The notes under the pieces are model-generated. The model saw only the letters and a program-made list of their open reading frames with translations. It did not search any database and was not told the origin of the DNA. Shown here one piece after another: positions 17,973 through 27,279 of a stretch of 64,000 nt of DNA. The stretch's first letter is position 1; every line of letters begins with the position of its first letter. Both the position numbers and the translations under genes were made by a program. The stretch comes from Shewanella corallii (GTDB lineage: Bacteria; Pseudomonadota; Gammaproteobacteria; Enterobacterales; Shewanellaceae): positions 124,001 through 188,000 of the forward strand of contig NZ_JAKIKT010000003.1 in NCBI RefSeq assembly GCF_023349125.1, read 5' to 3'.

Positions 17973-18139
17973 GACTCACCTCTCCTTCCAAAACCTGAGA
18001 TGGGTCATTTTTACCGTCTGAAAATTAAAGGGATCTTAATTACCTAACTGGAATCCACAGAGAAATAGATCAACCAGTCAGACCAGGGTTCAAAAGACTC
18101 AGCTTTAAAGGAACCTCAGAGAAAGAAGGATTGGAAGCA

Positions 18140-18213
18140 TGGTCCGTCATTCGGCGGGGCTGCCTCCAGACGAGACAAAAATGCGGAGCATTTTCAGGAG
18201 CGGCAGATACAAA
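18140..18213. repeat. About 78-bp repeat, copy 2
   Basis: Second copy of the sequence at 17413-17490, again directly before a tRNA-Asp terminator. Confidence 0.6.
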
Positions 18214-18238
18214 AAACCACCTATCAGAGGTGGCTATT
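18211..18238 (-). terminator. Terminator of the right tRNA-Asp gene
   Basis: Minus-strand hairpin CCACCT-CTGAT-AGGTGG followed by six T residues. Confidence 0.7.
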
Positions 18239-18250
18239 TAAGTATCTCAG

Positions 18251-18327
18251 TGGCGGAGCGGACGGGACTCGAACCCGCGACCCCCGGCGTGACAGGCCGG
18301 TATTCTAACCAACTGAACTACCGCTCC
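18251..18327 (-). tRNA. tRNA-Asp(GTC), second copy
   Basis: 77 bases, identical to the copy at 17655-17731, with encoded CCA. It has its own promoter and terminator, so each copy is an independent transcription unit. Confidence 0.95.
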
Positions 18328-18341
18328 GCTGAGATGAGCGC

Positions 18342-18370
18342 ATATTAAATGTGGTTGGATAACAGGTCAA
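18342..18370 (-). promoter_or_regulatory. Sigma70 promoter of the right tRNA-Asp gene
   Basis: TTGACC, a 17-base spacer, TATAAT-like TAATAT, then a GCGC discriminator, on the minus strand. Confidence 0.7.
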
Positions 18371-18465
18371 GCATAAATTTAAGCAACCTGCTCAGACCGT
18401 TCAAATCTCAACCAACAGGCAGGAAGGGGTTGTTTTCATTCCCCTTCCCTGCTGTTGTTTGTGGA

Positions 18466-19824
18466 TTATTGATTGGCTTCCGTATCCGGCAAAGCCAGAT
18501 CCAGGTCATCCAAATCCAACTTGTCAGCATCATCCTTCTCATCGTCTGGGATCGCAGCCTGCTCAGCAACAACGCGTTGCTGCGCCGCTTCCATTGCCGC
18601 CTTCAGGGTTTGACGCTTGCGCCAGATAACAATGGCGATACCACCTATCAATAACAGCACCACATTGGCGACGATGACCCAGGTCATCTGTTGCTTTTGC
18701 TTAGCCGCTTCTTTCAACGCTGCCTCTTTCGCCGCCTTTTCTGCCAGTAAGCGAGGATCAGGCGGTGGCGGTGGTGGCTCGGGGTTGTTGAAAAACAGAT
18801 CGTCCATCGACAGCAGAATCTCTCTGCCACCCTGAGTGGTGCTGGCGATGGTTCCGGTAATCCGATATCCGCCGTAATCCTGTACCGACAAATCAATATC
18901 GTTACTGCCACCTATCATCTGCTCAAGCAGCATAGGCACAGGAGCCGCATCTGGCCCGTGGTATTCAAGATGAATAAAGGTCTCTGATGGTAGCACCTGA
19001 GACTCGTCAACATTCACCCTCAGCTTCCAGGGCGTCACTGTTGCATCTTCGGGCCTGACCACTTCCAAGGTGACAGGTGAAGGCGACAGATAAATCGGCA
19101 TATTGATCTGACGTTCAAATACCTTGTTCTCTGCAGTAACGCTGAAGGTATAACTGCCCCAGTCCTGTTTCAGATTCAGCTCAGCGGTAAATATGCCATC
19201 GTCCGGCTTTTCATCCAGATACTCGCCATTGTCTGAGTAGCTGCCGATAGGAAAGGTACCGGAAACATAGTTTTTCTCTTCTGGCTTACGCAGACTGGTG
19301 AAACGGGCGCGCCACTCAATCATATATTCCAGACCGGGCATGCGGATCAGCTGTTCATCACCCAGAAATCTGGCAGTGACCTTGACTCTCTCGCCCTGAT
19401 AAAGGGGTTGAGGTAAAGGGTCCAACTCAACCGACAGATCTGAAACCCGCTCGATCATTGAACCGGGAGACAGCTTACCCAGCAGTTGATAAGGGCCTGG
19501 TTCAGGCTTTTGAATGGTGATGATATCGCCTGTCATACCGTCAACCCAGCGAATATTCTCCGGATGGCGGCTGGCATACCATTTTGAGCCGTCCGGGGTG
19601 ACCACCACCACAGAGGCTGAGCCATAAGGCCGGGCCACCAGCAAGGTGACACTGTCTACCATATGGTCGATACGGAACAGGTTCTGCAGTTCCTGCGCGT
19701 TGAAAGGGGTATACCTGTCATCAGTTACAGCAGATTGGGCGGCTGTATTATCAGCCGCGGCGGGTATCGCGCTCCCTGTCAACGCCAACCAGCCAGCCAG
19801 CGTAAGACATTGCAATAGCTTCAT
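18466..19824 (-). CDS. TIGR03503-family exported membrane protein
   Basis: 452 residues. A signal peptide (MKLLQCLTLAGWLALTGSA) is followed by a large beta-rich periplasmic domain with FRIDHMVDSVTLLVARPYGS and VVTPDGSKWYASRHP. A proline stretch (PEPPPPPPDPR) and a lysine/alanine-rich helix come next, then one membrane helix near residue 390 (WVIVANVVLLLIGGIAIVIW) and an acidic cytosolic tail (DDEKDDADKLDLDDLDL). This layout and the position beside dnaQ/rnhA match the TIGR03503 family of marine gammaproteobacteria, whose function is unknown. Confidence 0.78.
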   Translation of the reverse strand: MKLLQCLTLAGWLALTGSAIPAAADNTAAQSAVTDDRYTPFNAQELQNLFRIDHMVDSVTLLVARPYGSASVVVVTPDGSKWYASRHPENIRWVDGMTGDIITIQKPEPGPYQLLGKLSPGSMIERVSDLSVELDPLPQPLYQGERVKVTARFLGDEQLIRMPGLEYMIEWRARFTSLRKPEEKNYVSGTFPIGSYSDNGEYLDEKPDDGIFTAELNLKQDWGSYTFSVTAENKVFERQINMPIYLSPSPVTLEVVRPEDATVTPWKLRVNVDESQVLPSETFIHLEYHGPDAAPVPMLLEQMIGGSNDIDLSVQDYGGYRITGTIASTTQGGREILLSMDDLFFNNPEPPPPPPDPRLLAEKAAKEAALKEAAKQKQQMTWVIVANVVLLLIGGIAIVIWRKRQTLKAAMEAAQQRVVAEQAAIPDDEKDDADKLDLDDLDLALPDTEANQ

Positions 19825-19833
19825 TCGGGTTAA

Positions 19834-20568
19834 TTATCCTCTCCAGAGGCACTTCCCTGATTTGGCAACCAGATCAAGGCGCTGCTCATGCTTACCTATT
19901 TCATCGGCCGTTGCGGTCACAACTTTAAGAGGATTTCGTCCCTGTGGCAGACGAATAATGCCCCCTGCCCCTGCACCGCCATCTTCACCGCCGAGACTTA
20001 AGTTAAATTTAGTCTGGCCGCCGGTCATCGTCAGGTAAACATCGGCAAGAATTTCAGCATCGAGCAATGCGCCGTGGAGTTCACGACGGGAGTTATCAAT
20101 GTGGTATCGCTTAGCCAGGGCATCCAGGTTGTTTTTCTGGCCCGGGTGCAGGAACTTGGCTATTTCCAGCGAGTCGAGAATGCCACAGATGTCGTCCAGC
20201 TTTGGACCCGCAGGTGACAGGCGTGACAGTTCGTAATCAAGGAAGCTAACGTCGAACGTTGCGTTGTGTGCGACAATTTCAGCGCCATCCACAAACTCAA
20301 TAAATTGTTGTGCGATCTCGTGGAAGCGTGGACAGTTGGCTACCTGCTCGTTGGTGATACCGTGAACCGCAATCGCCTCTTCATCAATCGCCTGATCCGG
20401 ATTGATATATTCGTGGAAGTGACGCCCGGTCAGCTTACGGTTAACCACCTCAACACAGCCAATTTCAATGATTCTGTGTCCCTGAAAAACCGGGCCTGCG
20501 CCCTGGTTCATACCTGTGGTTTCGGTATCGAGAATAATCTGCCTGCTGGCACTGGAAACAATATTCAT
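19834..20568 (-). CDS. dnaQ: DNA polymerase III epsilon subunit (proofreading exonuclease)
   Basis: 244 residues from the ATG at 20568. Upstream in-frame codons belong to the divergent promoter region. All DEDDh exonuclease motifs are present: IILDTETTGMNQ (Exo I), EIVAHNATFDVSFLDYEL (Exo II), and HGALLDAEILADVYL (Exo III, with the His and Asp). The C-terminal tail (about 185-244) should hold the polymerase-binding segment. It proofreads DNA in the replisome core. As in Escherichia coli, it is divergent from rnhA. Confidence 0.93.
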   Translation of the reverse strand: MNIVSSASRQIILDTETTGMNQGAGPVFQGHRIIEIGCVEVVNRKLTGRHFHEYINPDQAIDEEAIAVHGITNEQVANCPRFHEIAQQFIEFVDGAEIVAHNATFDVSFLDYELSRLSPAGPKLDDICGILDSLEIAKFLHPGQKNNLDALAKRYHIDNSRRELHGALLDAEILADVYLTMTGGQTKFNLSLGGEDGGAGAGGIIRLPQGRNPLKVVTATADEIGKHEQRLDLVAKSGKCLWRG

Positions 20569-20679
20569 AATTCGTCGTAGCCTCACAAACGGCGATACGT
20601 AAGAAAGATGCGGCATTATACCTATATCGAAGGTACTTACTATCCGATATACTCGGCCGCATAGAAAACTATCAATCGG

Positions 20680-21150
20680 ATGATCCAATTGAAACATATC
20701 TCAATCTTTACAGATGGCTCCTGTCTGGGCAACCCTGGTCCAGGTGGTTACGGCGTAGTCATGAAGTACAAAGACCATGTCAAAGAGCTGTCTGGCGGGT
20801 TTGTCCTGACCACCAACAACCGTATGGAGTTGCTGGCGCCCATTCTGGCACTTGAGGCACTGAAAGAGCCCTGCAAAGTCACCCTGACATCAGACAGTCA
20901 ATATATGCGTCAGGGTATCACTCAATGGATCCATGGCTGGAAAGCCAAAGGCTGGGTCACCTCCAATAAAACGCCGGTAAAGAACGTGGATTTGTGGAAG
21001 CGCCTGGACGCCGCCCGCCAGATCCATGATATGGACTGGCAGTGGGTTAAAGGTCATGCCGGTCATCCGGAGAACGAGCGCTGTGATCAGATTGCCAGAG
21101 AGGCAGCTGAAGCCAATCCAACCGAAGAAGATACCGGCTACCAGCCCTGA
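20680..21150 (+). CDS. rnhA: Ribonuclease HI
   Basis: 156 residues. The catalytic residues are D12 ([17 protein letters not shown]), E50 (NNRMELLAP), D72 (TSDSQYM) and D136 ([12 protein letters not shown]), with the basic protrusion [17 protein letters not shown]. It cleaves the RNA strand of RNA-DNA hybrids. The ATG at 20680 is used here; a TTG three codons downstream would match the usual short N-terminus. Confidence 0.95.
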   Translation: MIQLKHISIFTDGSCLGNPGPGGYGVVMKYKDHVKELSGGFVLTTNNRMELLAPILALEALKEPCKVTLTSDSQYMRQGITQWIHGWKAKGWVTSNKTPVKNVDLWKRLDAARQIHDMDWQWVKGHAGHPENERCDQIAREAAEANPTEEDTGYQP

Positions 21151-21151
21151 G

Positions 21152-22321
21152 TCATACTCCCTCGTCAGCCTGAACTGCTTTTGTGCAGGCTGGCGATGTC
21201 CGGTATATCAACCCGACAATCAACAGTACACAAACAGTCACCAAACATACCTCTGGTGGTAAAAAGCCTGCAGCCGTACAAGCAACAGCCACTAAAAGCA
21301 GTCGCCAGCTGTGTTGTCTGGCCAGAATATACCTGTCCCGCACCAACCAAAGCGCCACCACATAAAGACCTACAGGCAGACTCACCACCATAGAAGCGTA
21401 AGCAGGCAAATGATGGGCACCTTCTGTCAGCCAGTGCAGCATAACTCCCAGGCCACTGCCAATTGCTGCGCCTGCAACATACAGCAAGAAATGACCATAT
21501 CCCCAGGCGAATGCAACTTCCGACTCGTCTGAGCTCAAATGTTCCTCTTCCAGAAAATACAGCCACCAAAGCACACAGGTAATTGTCATCCCTCCAATAC
21601 CCAACAGGATGAGCTTCAGTATGTGCCCATCAGAGTGGATGGCCTCAAAAGCCTCTGCAGAGCTGAGCATTAACTCGCCAAGCACAATGATGTTGAGCAA
21701 ACCAAAACGCTCGATAATGTGTTCCCGGTGCCAGTTCAGTGAAAAGTTCTTATCGACCAGACGCGGGATCAGCAGCTCACCCACTATGCCCCCGGCATAC
21801 ACAAGATAAAAGGGAATGCTGCCTGACGGAACGATAAACACGCCCAATGCCCACCATCCCTGCATCACCACTAATCCCGCCGCCCGTAATTTAGCGGCCT
21901 TTCTGAACTCAGGGTTATCGTGTCCGGCTCGCCACCACAACAGCGCGAATGACAACCGCATCAAGCAATAACCCAGGAACGTCATTCCCATCTCTTGATG
22001 CTCAAAGAAGTCAGGCAAACTGGCAGTAATGATCAACAAACCCAGCATCATCACCATCACATTAATCCGGTAAGCGGCATCATCATTGTCAAAGCCAGAT
22101 GCAAACCAGGAGAATTGGTTCCAGGGCCACCAAATCAGAAAAAACGCAGCCAGAAACTGACTCACTCCAAATAACACCTCGCCCGCCAGAATCTGCTCTT
22201 TTAACTGATCGGCAGCCATAGCGATGGCGATGACCACCACCAAGTCAAACAACAACTCCAGTTGGGTAGAGGCACGATGTTTCTCATCACTCAATCTCGC
22301 GAGCAAAGGTTTCAAGCTCAT
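21152..22321 (-). CDS. Low-temperature-requirement A (LtrA) family membrane protein
   Basis: 389 residues from the ATG at 22321 (AAAGGG upstream). The family opening HRASTQLELLFDLVVVIAIA is followed by WWPWNQFSWFASGFDNDDAAY and IIERFGLLNIIVLGELML, typical of LtrA proteins. About ten membrane helices run to the end. The biochemical role is unknown; the name comes from a Listeria cold-growth mutant. Its stop lies next to the rnhA stop (convergent genes). Confidence 0.85.
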   Translation of the reverse strand: MSLKPLLARLSDEKHRASTQLELLFDLVVVIAIAMAADQLKEQILAGEVLFGVSQFLAAFFLIWWPWNQFSWFASGFDNDDAAYRINVMVMMLGLLIITASLPDFFEHQEMGMTFLGYCLMRLSFALLWWRAGHDNPEFRKAAKLRAAGLVVMQGWWALGVFIVPSGSIPFYLVYAGGIVGELLIPRLVDKNFSLNWHREHIIERFGLLNIIVLGELMLSSAEAFEAIHSDGHILKLILLGIGGMTITCVLWWLYFLEEEHLSSDESEVAFAWGYGHFLLYVAGAAIGSGLGVMLHWLTEGAHHLPAYASMVVSLPVGLYVVALWLVRDRYILARQHSWRLLLVAVACTAAGFLPPEVCLVTVCVLLIVGLIYRTSPACTKAVQADEGV

Positions 22322-22585
22322 ATGTATCCCTTTAATAAGCGCTATTTGGTTAATTACTCTGAATTTGAACACACAGACAACTCATAAGTCCAAAAAGCAT
22401 TCACTGTGCTAAATGCTTCCTCCCTTTGAGTATTTGATGGTGGCTAAGGCACCCGCGGCAATTCCTTACAACGCTTCTCCAGGTCGCTGCCTCCGATTTC
22501 AAAGCACTTTTAAAGATATGAATACCGAAATTTGGTATCATCTTAAGTTCATATCTATCAGTTAGTTATTTGTTAACGGGTTAAA

Positions 22586-23011
22586 ATGAAGAAAGTAATA
22601 GGCGCGTTGATCATGGTTACCGCTTTATCGGCCTGTGAAGACGCCAACAAAGCCATAGATAAAGCGCAAAGTGCAGCCAACACAGCGGTAGATTCGATTC
22701 AGGAGCAGATGGAGTCTATTGATCTGAGCAAGCTGGATCTTGAACAGTTTGGCGATGCTGCCAAGTCAGCTGAAGCGCTGGTCAAATCAGTAGAAGAAGC
22801 ACTGGAGCTGGACTTCTCCAATCCCAAGGCACTGAATGAAGTTACCGAGCATATTGCTTCTGCCTATAACTGCATGGTGGATGCAACGTCGGAGTCATCA
22901 GCCGAAGCCCTGATGAACAAGATGATGGACAGAATTCAGAGCGAAGAAACCAAGTCTCTGATTGAAAGAAGTATCGAAAAAGGAAAAGCACTGGGCGAGT
23001 GCGTAATGTAA
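22586..23011 (+). CDS. Small lipoprotein, unknown function
   Basis: 141 residues. A lipoprotein signal ends in a lipobox ALSAC at residues 13-17. The rest is a long, largely helical acidic region (DKAQSAANTAVDSIQEQMES, LELDFSNPKALNEVTEHIAS) ending with a cysteine pair candidate (NCMVDA, GECVM). It is probably anchored to the inner or outer membrane facing the periplasm. No family recognised. Confidence 0.75.
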   Translation: MKKVIGALIMVTALSACEDANKAIDKAQSAANTAVDSIQEQMESIDLSKLDLEQFGDAAKSAEALVKSVEEALELDFSNPKALNEVTEHIASAYNCMVDATSESSAEALMNKMMDRIQSEETKSLIERSIEKGKALGECVM

Positions 23012-23045
23012 CTTCCCAACGCTGGCAATAGCTGCTCGATATAAT

Positions 23046-23075
23046 AAGGCCCTGAACACTCAGGGCCTTTTGTTT
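23046..23075 (+). terminator. Terminator of the lipoprotein gene
   Basis: Hairpin GGCCCTGA-acac-TCAGGGCC followed by TTTTGTTT. Confidence 0.85.
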
Positions 23076-23101
23076 ATCAGCGGCGTAATTGACTATGCCA
23101 G

Positions 23102-23656
23102 TTATCTGCACTCAGCATCGACAACGGTTACTGTGCAGTCAGGTTTGCCGAAAGAGTCATAAACCACATAACAACCTTCATTGGTTGGCGCGCCTGACAG
23201 GGGCAATTTGTACCCTATTTTATAGTATTGGTTGTCCAGAGAGTCCTTAAGGCCACCGGTCAGGTCGATATTCATAAAGTCGCGAAATGTCATCGCGGCG
23301 TCACCGTCGACGACTTCACCCTGAGCTTCCGGACACAGGTTTCGCCAATCTACTTCAACCTTGCCAAAGCCAAAATCAACCACATACTCTTGCAATGCAG
23401 GTCCCATACCCGGCTCCTCTGCAACAGGCACTAGGCCCTGCACTCTTGCTTTGGCTTTTACCATATCGGTAGTGGACTCGATTTGCCCCGCAATACCATG
23501 CAGTACATTGACTTTGGCATCTGATTGCAAATTGATAAATTTTGGCGCAGCAGCTGTGGCAACAATACCCAGAATAATAATGACAATAACCAGTTCAATA
23601 AGCGTGAAGCCCTGTTGCGAGCTTTTGGGTGAAAACGACCGCTGAGTTACAAACAT
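23102..23656 (-). CDS. Type IV prepilin-like protein (MSHA pilin type)
   Basis: 184 residues. The prepilin peptidase site is [20 protein letters not shown] near residues 15-16, with the conserved Glu at mature position 5. The helix runs into [19 protein letters not shown], as in MshA-type pilins. The C-terminal region has cysteines ([23 protein letters not shown]) for disulfides. It would be cleaved and N-methylated by PilD and assembled into a type IV pilus or pseudopilus. No other msh genes are adjacent, so it may be a stand-alone minor or alternative pilin. Confidence 0.82.
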   Translation of the reverse strand: MFVTQRSFSPKSSQQGFTLIELVIVIIILGIVATAAAPKFINLQSDAKVNVLHGIAGQIESTTDMVKAKARVQGLVPVAEEPGMGPALQEYVVDFGFGKVEVDWRNLCPEAQGEVVDGDAAMTFRDFMNIDLTGGLKDSLDNQYYKIGYKLPLSGAPTNEGCYVVYDSFGKPDCTVTVVDAECR

Positions 23657-23936
23657 CCTGTTTCCAGTCCTTGTGTGATCAGGTATTTAAAATCTGCCGT
23701 TACGTTAGCACAGTCACACTCGCAGGATAAGTAAATTTAACCTAAGTAATCAGTCACTTGATTAAGATCAGCATTACACTGAACAACACTACTCCCAACC
23801 TGGCACTCAGCGCTACCAAAGCGATATACAACCCCATGTACTCCCGAAGGTACAGACTCAGTTACAGTTGAATTTTGCTAATAGCAGGAAGGTTTGTGTA
23901 AGTTTGTAGAAACGATGGTTCGAACAGGATATTTCG

Positions 23937-24098
23937 ATGAAGAAATGCAGCAATAAGATTATCGCCACCAGCATACTCTGGGCATCAGCAATACTCGCAT
24001 CGGCGCTGCTGGACGCACCTCAGTTTTTAACCTTGGGGCTGCTACCCACGCTGGCCATTATGTCTGTATTTATCCTGTCTAAAAAATCTGCAGAGTGA
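23937..24098 (+). CDS. 53-residue two-helix membrane protein
   Basis: AGGA lies 7 bases before the ATG. Two hydrophobic segments (IIATSILWASAILASALL and TLGLLPTLAIMSVFIL) are separated by DAPQF. The N-terminus MKKCSNK and C-terminus SKKSAE are charged. A small conserved-looking inner-membrane protein without an assigned role. Confidence 0.55.
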   Translation: MKKCSNKIIATSILWASAILASALLDAPQFLTLGLLPTLAIMSVFILSKKSAE

Positions 24099-24136
24099 CA
24101 ACCAGCCTCATACCGCTCAGTGACTAAGCTCTGAAG

Positions 24137-24673
24137 TTACTCAGTCTGTGAGGGTAAGCCGCTGGCTGCCAGAGCTTCGCGGCGGGTATCGAACTCTTTA
24201 ATTTTGTTCTTGGCCCGCTTCCAGTCTTTATCATTGGTCGGATAATCCTGGGCCGAGTTGCCCACAGAATCATACTCCTCGTTAAGCTCCGCCAGCGTTT
24301 CGGAAAGGCCATCGATATCAATAAGGCCATCATGAAAGGCAGCAATGGCTATTTCGGAATTCTTGTTTATGGCGAGGTAGTTGTTGGCAATTTCCCTGTG
24401 CTTGGACTTGCCCACCTTGGGGTTGAATATGGTCTGCAGTGTCGATAACAGTGCCGCCACCAGCGACAACACCCCGGCGACCCACTTCACCACATCGGGA
24501 ATCGTTTCCTTGAGATCTGCCATCAGTACCGAGCCCAGGCCAACTGAAATAACAGCTGTTGGAATACCCAGCCACAAATGCAAATTGGACATACGCTCAG
24601 CCGCGCCAAAATGGGCATAGGCAGACAGCTGACTGTTCCGTTTTATGCGCTCAAGTACTTTAATGGTTTCCAC
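24137..24673 (-). CDS. SLATT-type two-helix membrane effector-like protein
   Basis: 178 residues from a GTG at 24673 with AGGGA upstream; longer starts lack a ribosome site. A helical N-terminus (ETIKVLERIKRNSQLSAYAH) precedes two adjacent membrane helices (LWLGIPTAVISVGLGSVLM and VVKWVAGVLSLVAALLST). The downstream helix FNPKVGKSKHREIANNYLA and a helical tail follow. This arrangement fits SLATT (SMODS and SLOG-associating 2TM effector) proteins, which are often pore-forming immunity effectors. No nucleotide-second-messenger synthase or SLOG gene is nearby, so a defence role is only a possibility. Confidence 0.65.
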   Translation of the reverse strand: METIKVLERIKRNSQLSAYAHFGAAERMSNLHLWLGIPTAVISVGLGSVLMADLKETIPDVVKWVAGVLSLVAALLSTLQTIFNPKVGKSKHREIANNYLAINKNSEIAIAAFHDGLIDIDGLSETLAELNEEYDSVGNSAQDYPTNDKDWKRAKNKIKEFDTRREALAASGLPSQTE

Positions 24674-24686
24674 GTTTAAGTTCCCT

Positions 24687-25025
24687 CTATCCCAAAATCC
24701 AGGTGCCCAACGCCATACTACCCCATAACAGGTACATAACAACCGCTTGGAGCACACTGGTCAGCAACGAAATAAAAAGTGCCTGAACATAACCGACTTC
24801 AAGAAACAGGGAATAGAAAACAGGTGTAACAATAAAGCCTATGAGGTACTGCAGAAATACATGGTCAGTAATATCCGCAGCAATAAACAAAGATACAAAA
24901 GAGCCAAGAATACAAAGGGTGCACCTGAAAAGCGTGCTGTTCTCTGCTCCAAGCAGATCAGCAGCCACCTTTACCGGTAACACAATCACAGCAAACACCA
25001 TTACCAAAGCCAGTATCAGCTTCAT
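24687..25025 (-). CDS. Membrane protein, unknown function
   Basis: 112 residues, starting MKLILALVMVFAVIVLPVKV and mostly hydrophobic, with four predicted helices (LCILGSFVSLFIAADI, YLIGFIVTPVFYSLFL, ALFISLLTSVLQAVVMYLLW). It ends 13 bases before the SLATT-type start and may be in one unit with it. Not recognised. Confidence 0.65.
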   Translation of the reverse strand: MKLILALVMVFAVIVLPVKVAADLLGAENSTLFRCTLCILGSFVSLFIAADITDHVFLQYLIGFIVTPVFYSLFLEVGYVQALFISLLTSVLQAVVMYLLWGSMALGTWILG

Positions 25026-25196
25026 TTTCTCTCCCTGAAATCCGCTGGGTGTCAGATGTCAGAACTTCCGTAATCACGGCGACAATGTCCATAGCCCTAA
25101 AGTGGAGAGAAATGGGAGTAGAACTAGGATGAGGCCTGGCTTCCTGCCAGAGTAAAATCAATAAAGCTGAGCTAAAACGGAAGTATTGGCTACACG

Positions 25197-25574
25197 CTAG
25201 CCTTTATTCACTTGATAGCTCGCCATCAGGTCGCTGCAATATTGGGTGCGCTCAGCGTGAGGAACAGATATGAGCTTAAATGCGTCATCTAACGCAGCCT
25301 CTAAATGCCCATCAGCGAAAAAGATGAACAGGCTGTCTTCTACCACTTGCTGCAGTTCACAAGTTGGGTGAGGTATAGCCAACTCAACCATGAGTACCGT
25401 TGTTTCAATATCATTTTGCTCAAGCGCATTTGCGACATAACTTAAATCACGGACTTTCAGGTCCAGCAGCACCTGGTCAAAGAAGCTCGTCAATAACCAC
25501 CCGGTTAGCAGGGCGCCGGCAGTAAAGGAAAGAAAGATAGTGGCAAGATTAGCAACAGAAAACTTATTCGACAT
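25197..25574 (-). CDS. Membrane-anchored small protein, unknown function
   Basis: 125 residues from the ATG at 25574. One N-terminal membrane helix (LATIFLSFTAGALLTGWLLT) is followed by a soluble helical domain with cysteines (HPTCELQQ, TQYCSDL). No family recognised. Confidence 0.6.
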   Translation of the reverse strand: MSNKFSVANLATIFLSFTAGALLTGWLLTSFFDQVLLDLKVRDLSYVANALEQNDIETTVLMVELAIPHPTCELQQVVEDSLFIFFADGHLEAALDDAFKLISVPHAERTQYCSDLMASYQVNKG

Positions 25575-25660
25575 ATTCAGCGTATTCCAAAAATTTGGAA
25601 TCAGGCTACTTATCACCTGACTAAAACGCCATCAATGCGGTCAAACTTCATACTCAGGTA

Positions 25661-25879
25661 TTAAACAAAACGCCCTTCTTTAATCTCTTTTTCGCGAACA
25701 CACCAGGCTTGATTAATCGCATCCAGTACTACATGCTTCCCCTGATTATCCCGCTCTGCTCTGTCGGTCATCATATCCAGAGTTTCAATACTTTTACTGC
25801 GTCTAAATTTTATCAGCCACTCCATAGTGACATCGTCAAGGTTGCTTAATTCAAAAGCACCCACTTTTACTGCTGACAT
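25661..25879 (-). CDS. Small cytosolic protein, unknown function
   Basis: 72 residues with a strong GGAGC site before the ATG at 25879. Acidic and helical: LSNLDDVTMEWLIKFRRSKS, then ETLDMMTDRAERDN. No membrane segment and no recognised family. It is the first of four small minus-strand genes running to the SLATT-type gene, with gaps of 86-171 bases. Confidence 0.65.
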   Translation of the reverse strand: MSAVKVGAFELSNLDDVTMEWLIKFRRSKSIETLDMMTDRAERDNQGKHVVLDAINQAWCVREKEIKEGRFV

Positions 25880-26152
25880 CTCAGCTCCTTTTTTGGTGAA
25901 TGTATGGGTCAACAAACCCATATAAATAATAGCAAGTTCCCCATGATGTGGACATGTGCAAAAGATTAATTGATTGCTACACAGCGCAAATAACTGTATT
26001 CAAATATTGCTGCTACTTAAATTTTATACGGAATACCCTACAGACCGGATTACAGAAACAATGATTGCAACCAGATTTGACAGGCTTCCCTGATAACGCA
26101 GTAACGGATAGTATCAGCAACTATCTGGTGTAACGACAAAATACCGTAAATC

Positions 26153-26836
26153 ATGAATAAAATAGTTATGCTGATCGCAGGTTCAACCGGGCTGACAGGC
26201 CAAGAGTTGGTCAAACTGGCATTGGAAACGCCCCAAGTTGAGTGCCTGGCCACCCTCTCCCGCAGGCCCTTACCCATAGAACACAGCAAGTTAACTCAGT
26301 ACATCAGTAACGAGCTTACCGCTGATGGTTTTTCTGCGGATAACAGCCATTCTCTCGTCGGTGTAATTTGCCTGGGGACGACCATCAAACAAGCCGGCTC
26401 AAAAGAGAAGCTAAAAGCCATTGATGTCGACCTGGTCGTGGCTACTGCCGCCAATATGAGACAAATGGGCGTAGAGCACATAGTCATCGTGTCCTGCCTT
26501 GGGGCAAATCCCCGCTCTTTTTCCCACTACCTTAGGTGTAAAGGTGAGATGGAGCAGGCAGTTACTGCCCTCAACTTCAAAAGAACCACCTTTTTACAGC
26601 CCGGCCCGTTAGCCGGAGATCGCCAGCAAACAAGGTCAGATGAAAAGCTGCTGCAAGCTGTCGCAAAAGTACTTAAACCGTTAGCGGTTGGTCGTTTAGC
26701 CAACTACCTGCCAATACAGGCTGAAACCGTCGCCGAGGCGATTATCCAATTGAGCCTTAACCCAACTGAAGTTGAAGTGAGCAGAGTGACATCATCGCAG
26801 ATGCAAGCACTGGTCAAAGAGTCTGCCAAAAGATGA
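26153..26836 (+). CDS. NAD(P)-binding Rossmann-fold protein (atypical SDR/HTATIP2-like)
   Basis: 227 residues. The N-terminal dinucleotide motif is AGSTGLTGQELVKLAL. CLGTTIKQAGSKEKLKAIDV and HIVIVSCLGANPRSFSHYLR-type segments (with the Tyr-x3-Lys-like YLRCK) match atypical short-chain dehydrogenases such as HTATIP2/TIP30-like proteins. PGPLAGDR is the substrate-loop region. The substrate is unknown. Its stop overlaps the next start in ATGA, so it forms an operon with the GNAT gene. Confidence 0.82.
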   Translation: MNKIVMLIAGSTGLTGQELVKLALETPQVECLATLSRRPLPIEHSKLTQYISNELTADGFSADNSHSLVGVICLGTTIKQAGSKEKLKAIDVDLVVATAANMRQMGVEHIVIVSCLGANPRSFSHYLRCKGEMEQAVTALNFKRTTFLQPGPLAGDRQQTRSDEKLLQAVAKVLKPLAVGRLANYLPIQAETVAEAIIQLSLNPTEVEVSRVTSSQMQALVKESAKR

Positions 26837-27279
26837 AATACGAACAGATTGAAAGCGCTGACGTGCCACTCGAGTTGCTTCTTGAGGCAGATCCTTCTGA
26901 GGAGAACATTTCTTCCTATCTGGCTGACGCCTGGTGTTATGCCGCTAAAGATGAACATAGAGTGCAGGCCGTATGCGTCGTTAAGTCCCACAGAGCTGTC
27001 CTTGCTGAGATCTGTAATATCGCCGTAAACCCTGACCTTCAAGGTCAAGGCATAGGCTCCCACTTGCTCAAATTTGTGTTGGCAGACCTGTCCAACAAAG
27101 GGATCAACAGAGTTGAACTTGGCACCGGGACATTCGGCTATCAGCTCACCTTCTACCAGCGTATTGGCTTTCGGGTTGAAGCCGTTGATAAAGACTATTT
27201 CTTAAACTATCCCGAACCTATCTTTGAAAATGGAATTCAGCACAAAGATAGATTGAGACTTTATCTGGATTTGTCGTAA
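26833..27279 (+). CDS. GNAT-family N-acetyltransferase
   Basis: 148 residues, coupled to the preceding gene by ATGA. The acetyl-CoA motif is clear: ICNIAVNPDLQGQGIGSHLL, with Q-G-Q-G-I-G. The C-terminal FYQRIGFRVEAVDKDYFL is standard. The substrate is unknown. Confidence 0.85.
   Translation: MKYEQIESADVPLELLLEADPSEENISSYLADAWCYAAKDEHRVQAVCVVKSHRAVLAEICNIAVNPDLQGQGIGSHLLKFVLADLSNKGINRVELGTGTFGYQLTFYQRIGFRVEAVDKDYFLNYPEPIFENGIQHKDRLRLYLDLS

Noticed and set aside
17299..18348. Plus-strand frames ending in GTRTRDPRRDRPVF-like sequence
   Set aside because: They run antisense through tRNA-Asp genes and their relics; no ribosome site or family.
23102..23656. Complete MSHA pilus operon
   Set aside because: Only the pilin-like gene is present; neighbours are unrelated.
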